64,000 nt of DNA from Saccharicrinis sp963665705. Its GTDB lineage: Bacteria > Bacteroidota > Bacteroidia > Bacteroidales > Marinilabiliaceae. Of this stretch, positions 27,205 to 36,048 are shown one piece after another. The translations under genes and the position numbers were made by a program. A model generated the notes under the pieces. That model worked only from the letters and a program-made list of their open reading frames with translations. It did no database searches and had not been told where the DNA came from. Each line of letters opens with the position of its first letter. The first letter of the stretch is position 1. Where the stretch lies: contig OY762448.1 in the NCBI GenBank assembly GCA_963665705.1, forward strand, positions 1,612,001 to 1,676,000, in the 5' to 3' direction.

Positions 27205-27597
27205 TTATGTTTTTAGCCATTTCCATGCATCCTCTTCCGTACTAAAAAAACGGTAATAATCTATTTTGCTAATTTTTCCCATTACAAATGATGCTAACAT
27301 TTTAGCAACAGGGTGTAATCCAAAAATAGCTACTTTATTAACTCGTTTTTCAGATGAAAGAGTTCGCCATGTGTCTCTTGCTTGGGGGGAGTTTTTTCCA
27401 CATTTATTTAAATCAATCAGAAATTGAATTTCTTTTTGAGTGTTGTTTAAAATATTGGTAACTAATTTAGTGTGTGATTTGGCAATTTCTGCAGTTTGCT
27501 CTCCACTAGCTATAACATGATAAACAATATATAGCCCTTCATGAATAATTATTTTATTATCATTGATGTAGTATTCTTTATTACACATCCTATCCAT
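27205..27597 (-). CDS. STAS/SpoIIAA-like domain protein
   Basis: The 130-residue product has the alternating beta/alpha order and length of STAS-like proteins: strand IIIHEGLYIVYHVIASG, then KEIQFLIDLNKCGKNSP, then KVAIFGLHPVAKMLASFVMG and a final FFSTEEDAWKWLK helix, which is the usual closing motif of this group. There is no clear phosphorylatable Ser in a DSSG motif. It is the first gene of a pair with the soluble histidine kinase, suggesting it gives that kinase its input. Confidence 0.65.
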   Translation of the reverse strand: MDRMCNKEYYINDNKIIIHEGLYIVYHVIASGEQTAEIAKSHTKLVTNILNNTQKEIQFLIDLNKCGKNSPQARDTWRTLSSEKRVNKVAIFGLHPVAKMLASFVMGKISKIDYYRFFSTEEDAWKWLKT

Positions 27598-27737
27598 TCC
27601 GCAGTCCCTGTTAACAATTTTATTTTAATGTGTGGGTGCAAAAATACAATAATTTTTTAAAGATTATATAGCGTTTATCCATAGTTATATAAATGTTACG
27701 ATATAAAGATAATCATACCTAAAAACTTATTTTATAC

Positions 27738-27745
27738 TATCTTTG
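27738..27745 (+). promoter_or_regulatory. Bacteroidota -7 promoter element for ppnP
   Basis: TATCTTTG matches the TAnnTTTG consensus of Bacteroidota housekeeping promoters and lies 34 bp before the ppnP ATG. A clear -33 TTTG was not found. Confidence 0.5.
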
Positions 27746-27778
27746 TGTTTATATATAAATATTAATATTATCATTAAA

Positions 27779-28060
27779 ATGCTACAAGTAAACGAGTATT
27801 TCGACGGAAAAGTAAAATCAATAGCCGTTGATAACAGCAAGGGAAAAGCAACTGCAGGAGTAATTGCGCCTGGTGAATTTGAATTTGGAACATCAACCAT
27901 AGAATATATGACAGTTACCTATGGAGAAATGGAAGCTTTATTACCCGAAACAACTGAGTGGAAGTTATATTCTCAAGGTGAGACTTTTAAAGTTGAAAAA
28001 GATGCCTCTTTTAAAGTAAAGGTGGCTGAACCGGTAAGTTATATTTGTCGTTATGAGTAG
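27779..28060 (+). CDS. ppnP: Pyrimidine/purine nucleoside phosphorylase PpnP
   Basis: From the ATG at 27779 the protein has 93 residues, close to the Escherichia coli protein's length. A longer frame opening at 27743 would read through the promoter region. It shows the single-domain cupin pattern of the family: VNEYFDGKVKSIAVDN, KATAGVIAPGEFEFGTS, TEWKLYSQGETFKVEKDASFKVKV and the terminal SYICRYE. The family phosphorolyses several nucleosides to base and ribose-1-phosphate. An IS1182 element lies 100 bp downstream. Confidence 0.92.
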   Translation: MLQVNEYFDGKVKSIAVDNSKGKATAGVIAPGEFEFGTSTIEYMTVTYGEMEALLPETTEWKLYSQGETFKVEKDASFKVKVAEPVSYICRYE

Positions 28061-28159
28061 GTAATTCTGCATTATCTTAAAATTCAATCATTTAAATTTT
28101 CAATACTATCTCATAACAGTGGGGTAGTAAAAGTGGAAATAAATTTGATTCAAGATATC

Positions 28160-29967
28160 AGAGGGTGTCCATAAACGACATCCTCTTTTTTTGTTTCCAA
28201 ACGGACAATACAAAGTATAAATTAAAGCAGAAGATTTAGACTTCGTATTATATGAAAAAACAACATGTATGTAGCATAAAAAAGTGAATTTACACCTTGA
28301 TTTATCAAAAGAGTAACGTTTTTGAGCTTTTTACACTCGTTCTTAAATAATTTACTAATATTCAATGCTATTGCAATTAATCCGAATTCCAGATTTACAC
28401 CATCTAGTCCTTTAAGTTTAAACCTTTTAAATCCTTTGTTGTATTTAATTTGGCCAAAAACAGCTTCTGGTTCTATTGGTCTCTTACTTCGATGTTCAAG
28501 ACCTTTTTCACTGGTTAGCAATTTTCTGGCTTTTTGCTTATGTTTTCTGAGATTGTGATTTATCTCGATTGAACGATTACCCTGGCCTTTAAAACAACGA
28601 GTTCTCATGTTGCATTTTGAGCAGTTCTTTGCTCTATACTTTTTAATCAGACTGACATAACCCGATTCATTTATTTTCTCATATTCAGCTACCACTTTCA
28701 TGTGTTGCCCAGAAGGACAAACAAAGTAGTCTTCTTCCTGATTGTAATGTAAGTTTTCAACCTTGTGAGGATCAGACTTAAAAGCTTTCTTTTGTTCTTT
28801 GTGGAAGTAGTTAAATTTCACATATGCATCAACAGTCTTGCCTTCAAGAAAATCATAATTCTCTTCGCTACCATAACCTGAATCTGCAACTATTTCTTTT
28901 GATTGTTTACCATAATTTTCTTCGAAATAATTAAGGAAACTAATAAACGTCCTGGTATCTGTTGGATTTTGATAGGGTGCGAAATTGGTTATAAATTGAT
29001 TTTCTGTGCTTATCTGTATATTGTATGCTGGCTTTAGTTGACCGTTTTTCATATGGTCTTCCTTCATTCTCATAAATGTAGATTCCTTATCTGTTTTTGA
29101 AGAAGAATTCCTGTTTGGTCCTATATCTTCAAGTTTTTCTTCGTATTCTTTAAGTTTTGGAAGATGCTTATTTTCTAATTCTGTTATTAACTTTTTAGTT
29201 GTCTTTCCGGCTGATGCATTTTGTTTGTTTATTTCATCTATCTTTTCTTGCAGAGTCTTAGAATCAACAACTTCTAAGACTGCATCATTTGGCTTATTAT
29301 CTTCTTGAATGCCTTCCTCTATCTGAGAAAGTATGCCTTTAATTTTTGTTTCGAGCTTTGCTTTATATTTTTCTACTGATTTTCGCCAGACAAAAGTGTA
29401 ACGATTTGCACAACTTTCTATTTTAGTACCATCTATATATTGAACATCCAAGCTTACATAGCCTAAATCTACCAACATAAGTACAACCTGTGTAAATAAT
29501 TTATTGATGTGTTCTTTTAAACGCTTACTCCTAAAATCGTTGATACAACTATGCTTAGGGAACTGCTTTCCTGAAAGCCACATATAATGGATGTTTTCCT
29601 TTAATGCAGCTTCCATCTTTCTACAGGAATAAACATTGCTTAAATAGCTATAAAATAAAACCTTAACCATCATTCTAGGATGATATCCTCTACAACCACC
29701 CTCTTTGTAACCAGATGTAATTAAAGAAACATCTAATTGATCAACTATTTTGTTAACCATACGAACAGGATGTTCATTTGGGATATAGTCATCCAAGCGT
29801 GAAGGGAAAAGCTCGACTTGTCCTTGTGGATAATCTTTAAAGGCTATGTTTTTCATGCCTTAATATACTAATAATCAATGTAATAACAAAATTAACAGTG
29901 GTTTATTTAATTGATTTTCAGTATTTTATAAATTAAAAAAGAGGGAATCCATTTTTGGACACCCTCT
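28160..29967. mobile_element. IS1182-family insertion sequence
   Basis: The terminal inverted repeats are AGAGGGTGTCC at 28160-28170 and its reverse complement at 29957-29967; the element is about 1.8 kb. Inside each end the sequence continues with a second CCTCTTT/AAAGAGG segment that could form a hairpin protecting the transposase from outside transcription. No convincing target duplication is visible. Confidence 0.85.
28222..29856 (-). CDS. IS1182-family transposase
   Basis: This 544-residue transposase has the N-terminal DUF772-type region (VRMVNKIVDQLDVSLITSGYKEGG), a long coiled-coil insert rich in Lys and Glu (170-260), and DDE residues in YIDGTKIESCANRY (Asp), IVADSGYGSEENYDFLEGK (Asp) and RPIEPEAVFGQIKYNKGFKR (Glu). 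A cysteine cluster (CPSGQ; CSKCNMRTRC) is typical of the group. It appears intact and lies wholly between the inverted repeats. Confidence 0.93.
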   Translation of the reverse strand: MKNIAFKDYPQGQVELFPSRLDDYIPNEHPVRMVNKIVDQLDVSLITSGYKEGGCRGYHPRMMVKVLFYSYLSNVYSCRKMEAALKENIHYMWLSGKQFPKHSCINDFRSKRLKEHINKLFTQVVLMLVDLGYVSLDVQYIDGTKIESCANRYTFVWRKSVEKYKAKLETKIKGILSQIEEGIQEDNKPNDAVLEVVDSKTLQEKIDEINKQNASAGKTTKKLITELENKHLPKLKEYEEKLEDIGPNRNSSSKTDKESTFMRMKEDHMKNGQLKPAYNIQISTENQFITNFAPYQNPTDTRTFISFLNYFEENYGKQSKEIVADSGYGSEENYDFLEGKTVDAYVKFNYFHKEQKKAFKSDPHKVENLHYNQEEDYFVCPSGQHMKVVAEYEKINESGYVSLIKKYRAKNCSKCNMRTRCFKGQGNRSIEINHNLRKHKQKARKLLTSEKGLEHRSKRPIEPEAVFGQIKYNKGFKRFKLKGLDGVNLEFGLIAIALNISKLFKNECKKLKNVTLLINQGVNSLFYATYMLFFHIIRSLNLLL

Positions 29968-30178
29968 TTTTATTTTCATAATTCTAATTACTCTCTTGCC
30001 AAAGAGAGTATTCCAATAAATTCCATCAGTGAACCCGGTATAACTTTTTTTTGAATTTAAATAGTCATTTCATGTGATAATTAGTAAGTAAAATAGTGTT
30101 TGATGTTATTATTTGGTGTTTTTATTATTCATTTTTATTCAATATGAAGTTTAATAAACACTATTTAACATTATTGAC

Positions 30179-30210
30179 GTTGTTTGCTAAAAGGTAGCGA
30201 ATTACTTTTG
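30179..30210 (+). promoter_or_regulatory. Promoter of the acetate channel gene
   Basis: GTTG at 30179-30182 and TACTTTTG at 30203-30210 are spaced like the Bacteroidota -33/-7 pair (TTTG, about 19-20 bp, TAnnTTTG). The start codon follows 28 bp later, leaving a short leader. Confidence 0.6.
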
Positions 30211-30238
30211 CCGGCTGAAATTTAAATACTTAACAAAT

Positions 30239-30787
30239 ATGAAAAACGGAAACCCGGCAGTTGTTGGTTTGGCTGGTTTTGGCTTAACCACATTATTATT
30301 GCAATTCCATAACTTAGGTTGGATTGAAATTGGTCCTGTATTATCAATGGGAATTATTTTTGGAGGACTAGCTCAAATGATAGCTGGATTTCAGGAACAG
30401 AAAATGGGAAATAACTTTGGTTACAGCGCTTTTGTTGCTTATGGTTCTTTCTGGATCGGACTTGGAATAATCTGGATCTTAAACCATTTTAATATTTATA
30501 AATCATCACATCATGATGTTGGTTTTTATTTGGTAGGATGGACATTGTATACTGCTATTATGTTTGTAGCTTCATTACGTGTTCATAAAGCCATGATGGT
30601 TACTTTTGGAACCTTATTAATCGGGTTTATTTTATTAGACCTTGCTCATTTTGGAATGCCAAAACTTATTACGCTAGCTGCTATAGATTTGATTGTTTGT
30701 GCTGGAGCTGCCTGGTATATGATGGCTGCTATTATTATTAATGATTTAGCAGGTAAAACGGTGATTCCTTTAGGGAAAAATAATTGA
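30239..30787 (+). CDS. satP: Acetate/succinate channel, GPR1/FUN34/YaaH family
   Basis: The 182-residue inner-membrane protein starts with the family signature NPAVVGLAGFGLTTLLLQFHNLG and has six hydrophobic spans (about 8-26, 36-52, 62-82, 96-113, 118-136, 142-164). SatP-type proteins form hexameric channels carrying acetate and related monocarboxylates with protons. It is monocistronic, with its own promoter and a strong terminator. It would suit the acetate metabolism implied by the ADP-forming acyl-CoA synthetase. Confidence 0.9.
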   Translation: MKNGNPAVVGLAGFGLTTLLLQFHNLGWIEIGPVLSMGIIFGGLAQMIAGFQEQKMGNNFGYSAFVAYGSFWIGLGIIWILNHFNIYKSSHHDVGFYLVGWTLYTAIMFVASLRVHKAMMVTFGTLLIGFILLDLAHFGMPKLITLAAIDLIVCAGAAWYMMAAIIINDLAGKTVIPLGKNN

Positions 30788-30815
30788 ATAATAATTAATT
30801 TAGTACACCTTATAA

Positions 30816-30844
30816 AAAGCAATAGTCTTGTAGGCTATTGCTTT
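30816..30844 (+). terminator. Intrinsic terminator after satP
   Basis: AAAGCAATAG at 30816-30825 pairs with CTATTGCTTT at 30835-30844 and is followed by a T-run. Confidence 0.88.
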
Positions 30845-31333
30845 TTTTATGCCTTATAGCCAGAATAGTCTTTTTAAACCGTTTTAACATAATGGTCGTA
30901 TTCCTGTTTTTGAATTACAAAATGCATTAAAGAGAGAGCATTTTATTAATGATATTTAGGTATTTAACTGTTGAGTATTAGAATTAAGTAGCTGTAAATT
31001 ATTGAACTGCATTGTATTTAAGCATGATTGTACTAAAAATAGAACTTTTTTTTCAATTTGTTAAAAAATAATTTAGGACTTTGAATTGTGTTAATAAATG
31101 TTTAAATTCAATACAGAATCGATAAATTCTATCTTTTTATTTAAAGTTAATCACAGATTCGGTTCAAGATTATCGGGTAATCGCAAAATTGATATAAAAT
31201 AATATTGTATAACTAATATAAAAATCCCCGTATGAAGTATATTTTTCTTTTAGAAAATTGTTTTACATAGCTATGTAGAAACAATTTTCGATTGGTAGTA
31301 AATTTTATTATTTAACTATCATTTAATCATGCA
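30845..31333. other. Intergenic region with a strong hairpin
   Basis: No ORF was found in these 489 bp. Near its right end, 31253-31289 forms a nearly perfect hairpin: GAAAATTGTTTTACATAG pairs with the following CTATGTAGAAACAATTTTC with one bulged base and almost no loop. It sits 45 bp before the next gene and lacks a terminal T-run, so a 5' leader structure, operator or small RNA is possible. Confidence 0.5.
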
Positions 31334-32011
31334 ATGCAAATTATCAATAACCAGTTAAACAAACAACATATGGCATTAATCTTAACTCATCAAACCGAAA
31401 ATAGTAATAACAACGTACATAAGATATCAGGTACAAAAATCAAAAGCAGTAAATTTGAAAATTCTTATATTAATAAAGAGATAGATGAAGGTGTAGAGTT
31501 ATTAAAAAAAGTGTATTCAGCTTCAGAAAATTTTAATAAAGTAATTGCAAAGGATCGACCTGCATATAATAGATTTATACAGGAAAGGAAATTAGTAGAA
31601 GAAATATTTATTAAAATTCAAAAAGAACTGACAATAATATGTAATGATAACATTTCCTACTCAACAAAGTTTTTGTTAGGTGTAACCCTTCCAGAAAATT
31701 ATTTTGATTGGTCTTCATATATTAAGGAAGCCATTATGGCATTATTGCTTCATGAGGAGGTTTATAAGTATTTAGAATCAATTGGTGTTACAGAGGAAAT
31801 TCTTGATGATTTATTGATTCGTCTGAAAGAACTTGATAATTTAAAATATCAGGCAATTGAAGAAGAACACTTAATTCAATTATTATCAGAAGAAGAAACC
31901 AAGCATATTGAAGAGTTAAAACAACATTACCCTGACTTACAAAGTTATCTTGATTTATTTGAAGAAGGATATAGTATAAATATAAATGATGAATTAGGAG
32001 AGGCTATTTAA
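31334..32011 (+). CDS. Hypothetical acidic helical protein
   Basis: The 225-residue product is soluble, strongly helical and acidic toward the C-terminus (EEHLIQLLSEEETKHIEELKQHYPDL). A short N-terminal stretch is rich in Asn and Gln. No domain was recognised. Another ATG at 31329 is in a different frame. The gene is alone and bounded by a clear terminator at 32041-32070. Confidence 0.6.
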   Translation: MQIINNQLNKQHMALILTHQTENSNNNVHKISGTKIKSSKFENSYINKEIDEGVELLKKVYSASENFNKVIAKDRPAYNRFIQERKLVEEIFIKIQKELTIICNDNISYSTKFLLGVTLPENYFDWSSYIKEAIMALLLHEEVYKYLESIGVTEEILDDLLIRLKELDNLKYQAIEEEHLIQLLSEEETKHIEELKQHYPDLQSYLDLFEEGYSININDELGEAI

Positions 32012-32040
32012 GTCTTTGTATTTTTCGATTTATGAACAAA

Positions 32041-32070
32041 AAGAGCTTATCAATATTTTGATAAGCTCTT
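32041..32070 (+). terminator. Intrinsic terminator
   Basis: AAGAGCTTATC at 32041-32051 pairs with GATAAGCTCTT at 32060-32070, followed by TTT. Confidence 0.85.
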
Positions 32071-32326
32071 TTTGTATATATAGGTGCCTAATACTTAAAA
32101 ATCTTGTACTTAGTTACCTAATAATATTTGTAGTGTAAATAGTAATGTTCTAATTTATCATTGTATGGAATAGGGAAATTGTCTTAAGTTGATGTGAAAA
32201 ATTCTTTTTAACTGTCGTTTTTGTTTGTTTACATTATGTAACGTAAGTGTCTGTAACCCTAATAAAATTTGATATTATAAGCCTTAATGTGAAAAAATAT
32301 AAAAAAAAGTATATTTATATTTTGGT

Positions 32327-32342
32327 GTTTAAACGTTTAAAC
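32327..32342. promoter_or_regulatory. LacI-family operator upstream of its own regulator
   Basis: GTTTAAACGTTTAAAC is a perfect 16-bp palindrome with the central CG typical of LacI-family operators. It lies 86 bp before the regulator's ATG. Two close relatives precede the kinase gene, so negative autoregulation is likely. The remaining spacer from 32071 has no ORF. Confidence 0.82.
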
Positions 32343-32428
32343 TATATATTTGTCATGTAATTTAATTAATAGTGATAAAAAAGGCTCATTTGGATGTGAA
32401 TTAAATATGCGACTTTAATTTCAAAATT

Positions 32429-33427
32429 ATGAAAAAGAAACCTTCATTAAAAGATATAGCTGAACGAGTTGGAGTATCAACTGCGTTGGTTTCGTATGTT
32501 TTAAATGGAAAGATGAAAGGGCGAATAAGCAAAGAGGTCGCCAGTCGTATAAAAGCTGTCGCAAAAGAATTAAATTATCATCCAAATCAAATTGCCAGAA
32601 GTTTAAAGACTAATAAAACAAATTCTATAGGATTACTTCTTGCTGATATTTCAAACCCCTTTTCTTCGCAAATAGCCCGTATAATTGAAAATGAAGCAGA
32701 TAAACTAGGGTATGCAGTTATTATTGGAAGTTCTGATGAGAGTATTGAAAAATCAGAAAAGATAATTGATGTTTTTTTAAACCGACAGGTTGATGGTTTA
32801 ATATTGTCATTACCTGCAAATTCTGACCATATTGTATCAGACCTGAAAACAAGGGATATTCCTTTCGTTTTAGTAGATAGATATTTTCCTGCTATACCTA
32901 CAAATACTGTAGCAATAGATAATTATACAGCTTCTGAAGATGTTGTAAATCATTTACTTGAAAATAAGTATAAGAATATAGGTGTTATTACTTATGATAC
33001 AACTTTGGTTCATTTAAATGAGCGATTACGAGGGGCTATAGAACAAACAAAAGCCAATTGTAAAATTGGTAAGGTACGACTCGGGCATATACAGGAAGAT
33101 GTGGAGTCTGCTATTGAGTCATTTTTAAATACTAAATCTCCAATAGAGGCCATCTTTTTTACTTCAAACCTTTTAACAATATCAGGATTAAAATATTTAA
33201 ATAAACAAAGGGTCATTATTCCTGATGATCTTGGAATAATAGCTTTTGATAAAACAGATGCATTTGATCTATTTTATACAACAATAACATATGTAAATCA
33301 GCCACTTCCTTTGCTGGGGAAAGAAGCTGTAAGACTGATACATCAAGCTATTTCAGACAATAAAAAGAAAGAACAGATTTTTCTTTCTGCTGATCTCATC
33401 ATTCGGGAGTCAACTTCCCGAAAATAA
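32429..33427 (+). CDS. LacI-family transcription repressor of the ketose operon
   Basis: The 332-residue protein has the LacI N-terminal helix-turn-helix (SLKDIAERVGVSTALVSYVLNG), hinge helix (YHPNQIARSLKTNKTNSIGLLL) and a periplasmic-binding-protein-like effector domain (about 62-330). Three palindromes of the GTTTAAACGNTTAANC type lie before it and before the next gene. The effector is presumably a ketose or its phosphate formed by the downstream pathway (inference). Confidence 0.92.
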   Translation: MKKKPSLKDIAERVGVSTALVSYVLNGKMKGRISKEVASRIKAVAKELNYHPNQIARSLKTNKTNSIGLLLADISNPFSSQIARIIENEADKLGYAVIIGSSDESIEKSEKIIDVFLNRQVDGLILSLPANSDHIVSDLKTRDIPFVLVDRYFPAIPTNTVAIDNYTASEDVVNHLLENKYKNIGVITYDTTLVHLNERLRGAIEQTKANCKIGKVRLGHIQEDVESAIESFLNTKSPIEAIFFTSNLLTISGLKYLNKQRVIIPDDLGIIAFDKTDAFDLFYTTITYVNQPLPLLGKEAVRLIHQAISDNKKKEQIFLSADLIIRESTSRK

Positions 33428-33442
33428 TTTTTTTGAATCTTT

Positions 33443-33458
33443 GTTTAAACGATTAAGC
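33443..33458. promoter_or_regulatory. LacI-family operator 1 of the ketose operon
   Basis: GTTTAAACGATTAAGC is an imperfect palindrome with the same left half as the operator before the lacI-type gene. It lies 16 bp after that gene's stop and 77 bp before an identical copy. Confidence 0.8.
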
Positions 33459-33519
33459 TTAGTGATTTTATAAAAATTTTAATATACAGCTAGCAATAGT
33501 TATTATTTTTTATTTTAAT

Positions 33520-33535
33520 GTTTAAACGATTAAGC
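33520..33535. promoter_or_regulatory. LacI-family operator 2 of the ketose operon
   Basis: This exact second copy of GTTTAAACGATTAAGC lies 28 bp before the kinase ATG. The pair, 77 bp apart centre to centre (about seven helical turns), would suit repression by looping. Confidence 0.8.
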
Positions 33536-33563
33536 AGGTATAGAACTTTAAAAATCAATCAAA

Positions 33564-34466
33564 ATGACTTCTACTAAATCAAAGACAAAAAAGGTAATAT
33601 GTTATGGGGAAGTATTATGGGATATCTTCCCAAATCAAACTAAACCAGGTGGTGCACCTATGAATGTTGCTTACCATTTAAATAAATTTGGGATTGACAG
33701 TAAAATGATTAGTCGCGTAGGTACTGATAAGTATGGAAAAGGTCTGTTGCAAATTCTTGATAAATGGGGGATTTCAACTGACAATTGCCAAATAGATAAT
33801 GTAAATGCAACTGGTATCGTAAATGCAATAGCTAATGCTGATCATGAAATGAGTTACATTATTAAAGAAAATGCAGCATGGGATAATATTGAGTTCAGTG
33901 ACCATCATATTGAGCAAGTACAAAATGCAGATGCATTTGTTTTTGGAACACTGATAACAAGGAATGAGACTTCAAAACAAACACTTTATAAACTTTTGGA
34001 CTATGCTAAATACAAAGTTTTTGATATTAATTTGCGTCCACCATTCTATGATAAAGAAACAATAGAATATTTATTAAATCAGTGTAATCTCCTAAAATTA
34101 AATGAGTCTGAACTTGACTTGTTGAGTTCATGGTACTCAGAAGATAAAGTTGAAGAACGCAGCAATGTTCGTTTCCTCCAATCTACATATAATATTGATG
34201 AAATTATTGTTACCAAAGGAAGTAAAGGTGCAACATATTATGACCTGGAAAAAGAACACTTTGTTCCTGCAAATAAAGTAGAAGTTAAAGATACTGTAGG
34301 AAGTGGTGATTCGTTTCTGGCCGCTTTTCTTGCCAAAAAAATTCAACGTGAACCTATTGAAACCGGAATGTACTATGCTACAGCTCTGGGAGCCTTTGTA
34401 ACTTCACAGGAGGGGGCTTGCCCTGATTACCAAATTGAATACTTAGATCAATTGGCTATAAGTTAA
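33564..34466 (+). CDS. PfkB-family carbohydrate kinase, probable fructokinase
   Basis: The 300-residue kinase has the N-terminal CYGEVLWDIFPNQTKPGGAPMN pattern, in which GGAPMN is characteristic of fructokinases. The C-terminal DTVGSGDSFLAAFLAKK contains the anion hole and catalytic Asp. Phosphorylation of fructose to fructose-6-phosphate would finish a route from an imported ketose through the epimerase at 37.5 kb. It is the first gene after two LacI-type operators and is followed by the transporter after a short gap. Confidence 0.85.
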   Translation: MTSTKSKTKKVICYGEVLWDIFPNQTKPGGAPMNVAYHLNKFGIDSKMISRVGTDKYGKGLLQILDKWGISTDNCQIDNVNATGIVNAIANADHEMSYIIKENAAWDNIEFSDHHIEQVQNADAFVFGTLITRNETSKQTLYKLLDYAKYKVFDINLRPPFYDKETIEYLLNQCNLLKLNESELDLLSSWYSEDKVEERSNVRFLQSTYNIDEIIVTKGSKGATYYDLEKEHFVPANKVEVKDTVGSGDSFLAAFLAKKIQREPIETGMYYATALGAFVTSQEGACPDYQIEYLDQLAIS

Positions 34467-34503
34467 ATCTAAAAAATCATCTTGAATTAAATATTTGTCA
34501 GCT

Positions 34504-35877
34504 ATGAATCATACAAACTACAACACAAAAAGTATTTCTAAAAAGAATCTTCTTCCTTTTATTTTAGTCACACTCCTATTTGGTCTTTGGGGATTTGCTA
34601 ATGCAGTTACAGATCCTATGGTTCAGGCCTTTAAAAAGGTTTTAGAACTGTCTAACTCACAAGCCGCATGGGTGCAAATGGCATTTTATGGAGGCTATTT
34701 TTGTATGGCTTTGCCAGCTTCTATGTTCATGAAAAAATACTCTTACAAAGTAGGTATTTTAATCGGTTTGGGACTTTATGCTACTGGTGCTTTATTATTT
34801 TACCCGGCAGCTATAACAGAACAATTCTGGTTCTTTTGTTTAGGCTTATATGTATTAACGTTTGGTTTGGCTTTTCTTGAAACTGCTGCAAACCCGTATG
34901 TTTTATCCTTAGGAAGCAAAGAAACAGCAACAAGAAGATTAAATTTAGCTCAATCATTCAATCCAATTGGATTACTTGGAGGGTTGTTGATTGCTCAACA
35001 ATTTGTATTAAAGAATTTAAAGTCTGATGATATTCAAAATTTTGCAAGTCTGGATGAGGCTTCAAAAATCCTTATAAAAACTACTGATTTAATGACTATC
35101 CGTAACCCATATGTAATCTTGGGTTTGGTTATTATTGGAATATTTATGTTATTTCTGGTTAATAAAATTCCAGAGGCAAAAAGTAATGAAAAATCTACTT
35201 CTGAAAATCTATCAGATGCACTTAAAGCCTTATTAAAAAATAAAAAATATACTTCAGGGGTTGTTGCCCAAACATTATATATTGGAGCCCAAATCATGTG
35301 CTGGACCTATATTTATCATTATGCAGAAGCCGGAAATATTGATAATGTTACAGCAGGGTACTATCAATTTGCTGCTTTTGTGCTATTTACGTTAGGTCGT
35401 GGTGTTGGTACTTATTTATTAAAATTTGTAAGCGAGGGAAAATTACTTGGTATTTATGGCATGTTGGCTGCCGCCAGTGTTACAGGTGCTGTATTTTTAC
35501 CTAATAACATTGGTCTTAATTGTATTGTTCTTGCTTCTTTTTTCATGTCTATAATGTATCCAACAATATTTGGAACAGCACTTAGTGGACTATCAGAAGA
35601 AGAATCTAAAATTGGTTCAGCAGGTTTGGTAATGGGAATTGTAGGAGGGGCATTAATGCCTAAATTACAAGGTTCTATCATCGATATTTCAGGTAGTGGT
35701 GTTGCTGATATACAATTTATGGGAATCTCAGAGGTTAACCTGTCATTCTTATTACCTCTAATCTGTTTTGCTTATGTATCATGGTATGGCTTATCTGTGT
35801 CAAGAAAGAAATATCCTATCAAGACTTTTTTGAAACCTAAAACCCAAGAGAGCTTAAGCTTTAATTGCGAAATCTAA
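34504..35877 (+). CDS. Sugar:proton symporter, FHS family (FucP-like)
   Basis: The ATG at 34504 gives 457 residues; an in-frame TTG lies 9 bp earlier. About twelve membrane spans are visible. FILVTLLFGLWGFANAVTDP near the start and FLETAANPYVLSLGS near residue 130 are typical of the fucose/glucose-galactose/hexose permease group, including fructose permeases. It should bring a hexose or ketose across the inner membrane. Its place between a fructokinase and an epimerase argues for a ketose substrate. Confidence 0.87.
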   Translation: MNHTNYNTKSISKKNLLPFILVTLLFGLWGFANAVTDPMVQAFKKVLELSNSQAAWVQMAFYGGYFCMALPASMFMKKYSYKVGILIGLGLYATGALLFYPAAITEQFWFFCLGLYVLTFGLAFLETAANPYVLSLGSKETATRRLNLAQSFNPIGLLGGLLIAQQFVLKNLKSDDIQNFASLDEASKILIKTTDLMTIRNPYVILGLVIIGIFMLFLVNKIPEAKSNEKSTSENLSDALKALLKNKKYTSGVVAQTLYIGAQIMCWTYIYHYAEAGNIDNVTAGYYQFAAFVLFTLGRGVGTYLLKFVSEGKLLGIYGMLAAASVTGAVFLPNNIGLNCIVLASFFMSIMYPTIFGTALSGLSEEESKIGSAGLVMGIVGGALMPKLQGSIIDISGSGVADIQFMGISEVNLSFLLPLICFAYVSWYGLSVSRKKYPIKTFLKPKTQESLSFNCEI

Positions 35878-36048
35878 ATGCCAAATTAATAATTAATAAG
35901 CTGAAATATTTTTGAAATCAATGAAGTTGATAAGATTTCAAAGTGGGAGAATTATGTCTTTTGGTGAGTTATTCCAATAAATCCAGACGGACTATGTGAC
36001 TAATAAAAATCAAGTTTTATATGGTTTTAAAACTCAAAATTTAAACAA

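Noticed and set aside
28160..29967. Target-site duplication of the IS1182 element
   Set aside because: The sequences on the two sides of the inverted repeats (ATATC and TTTTA) do not match.
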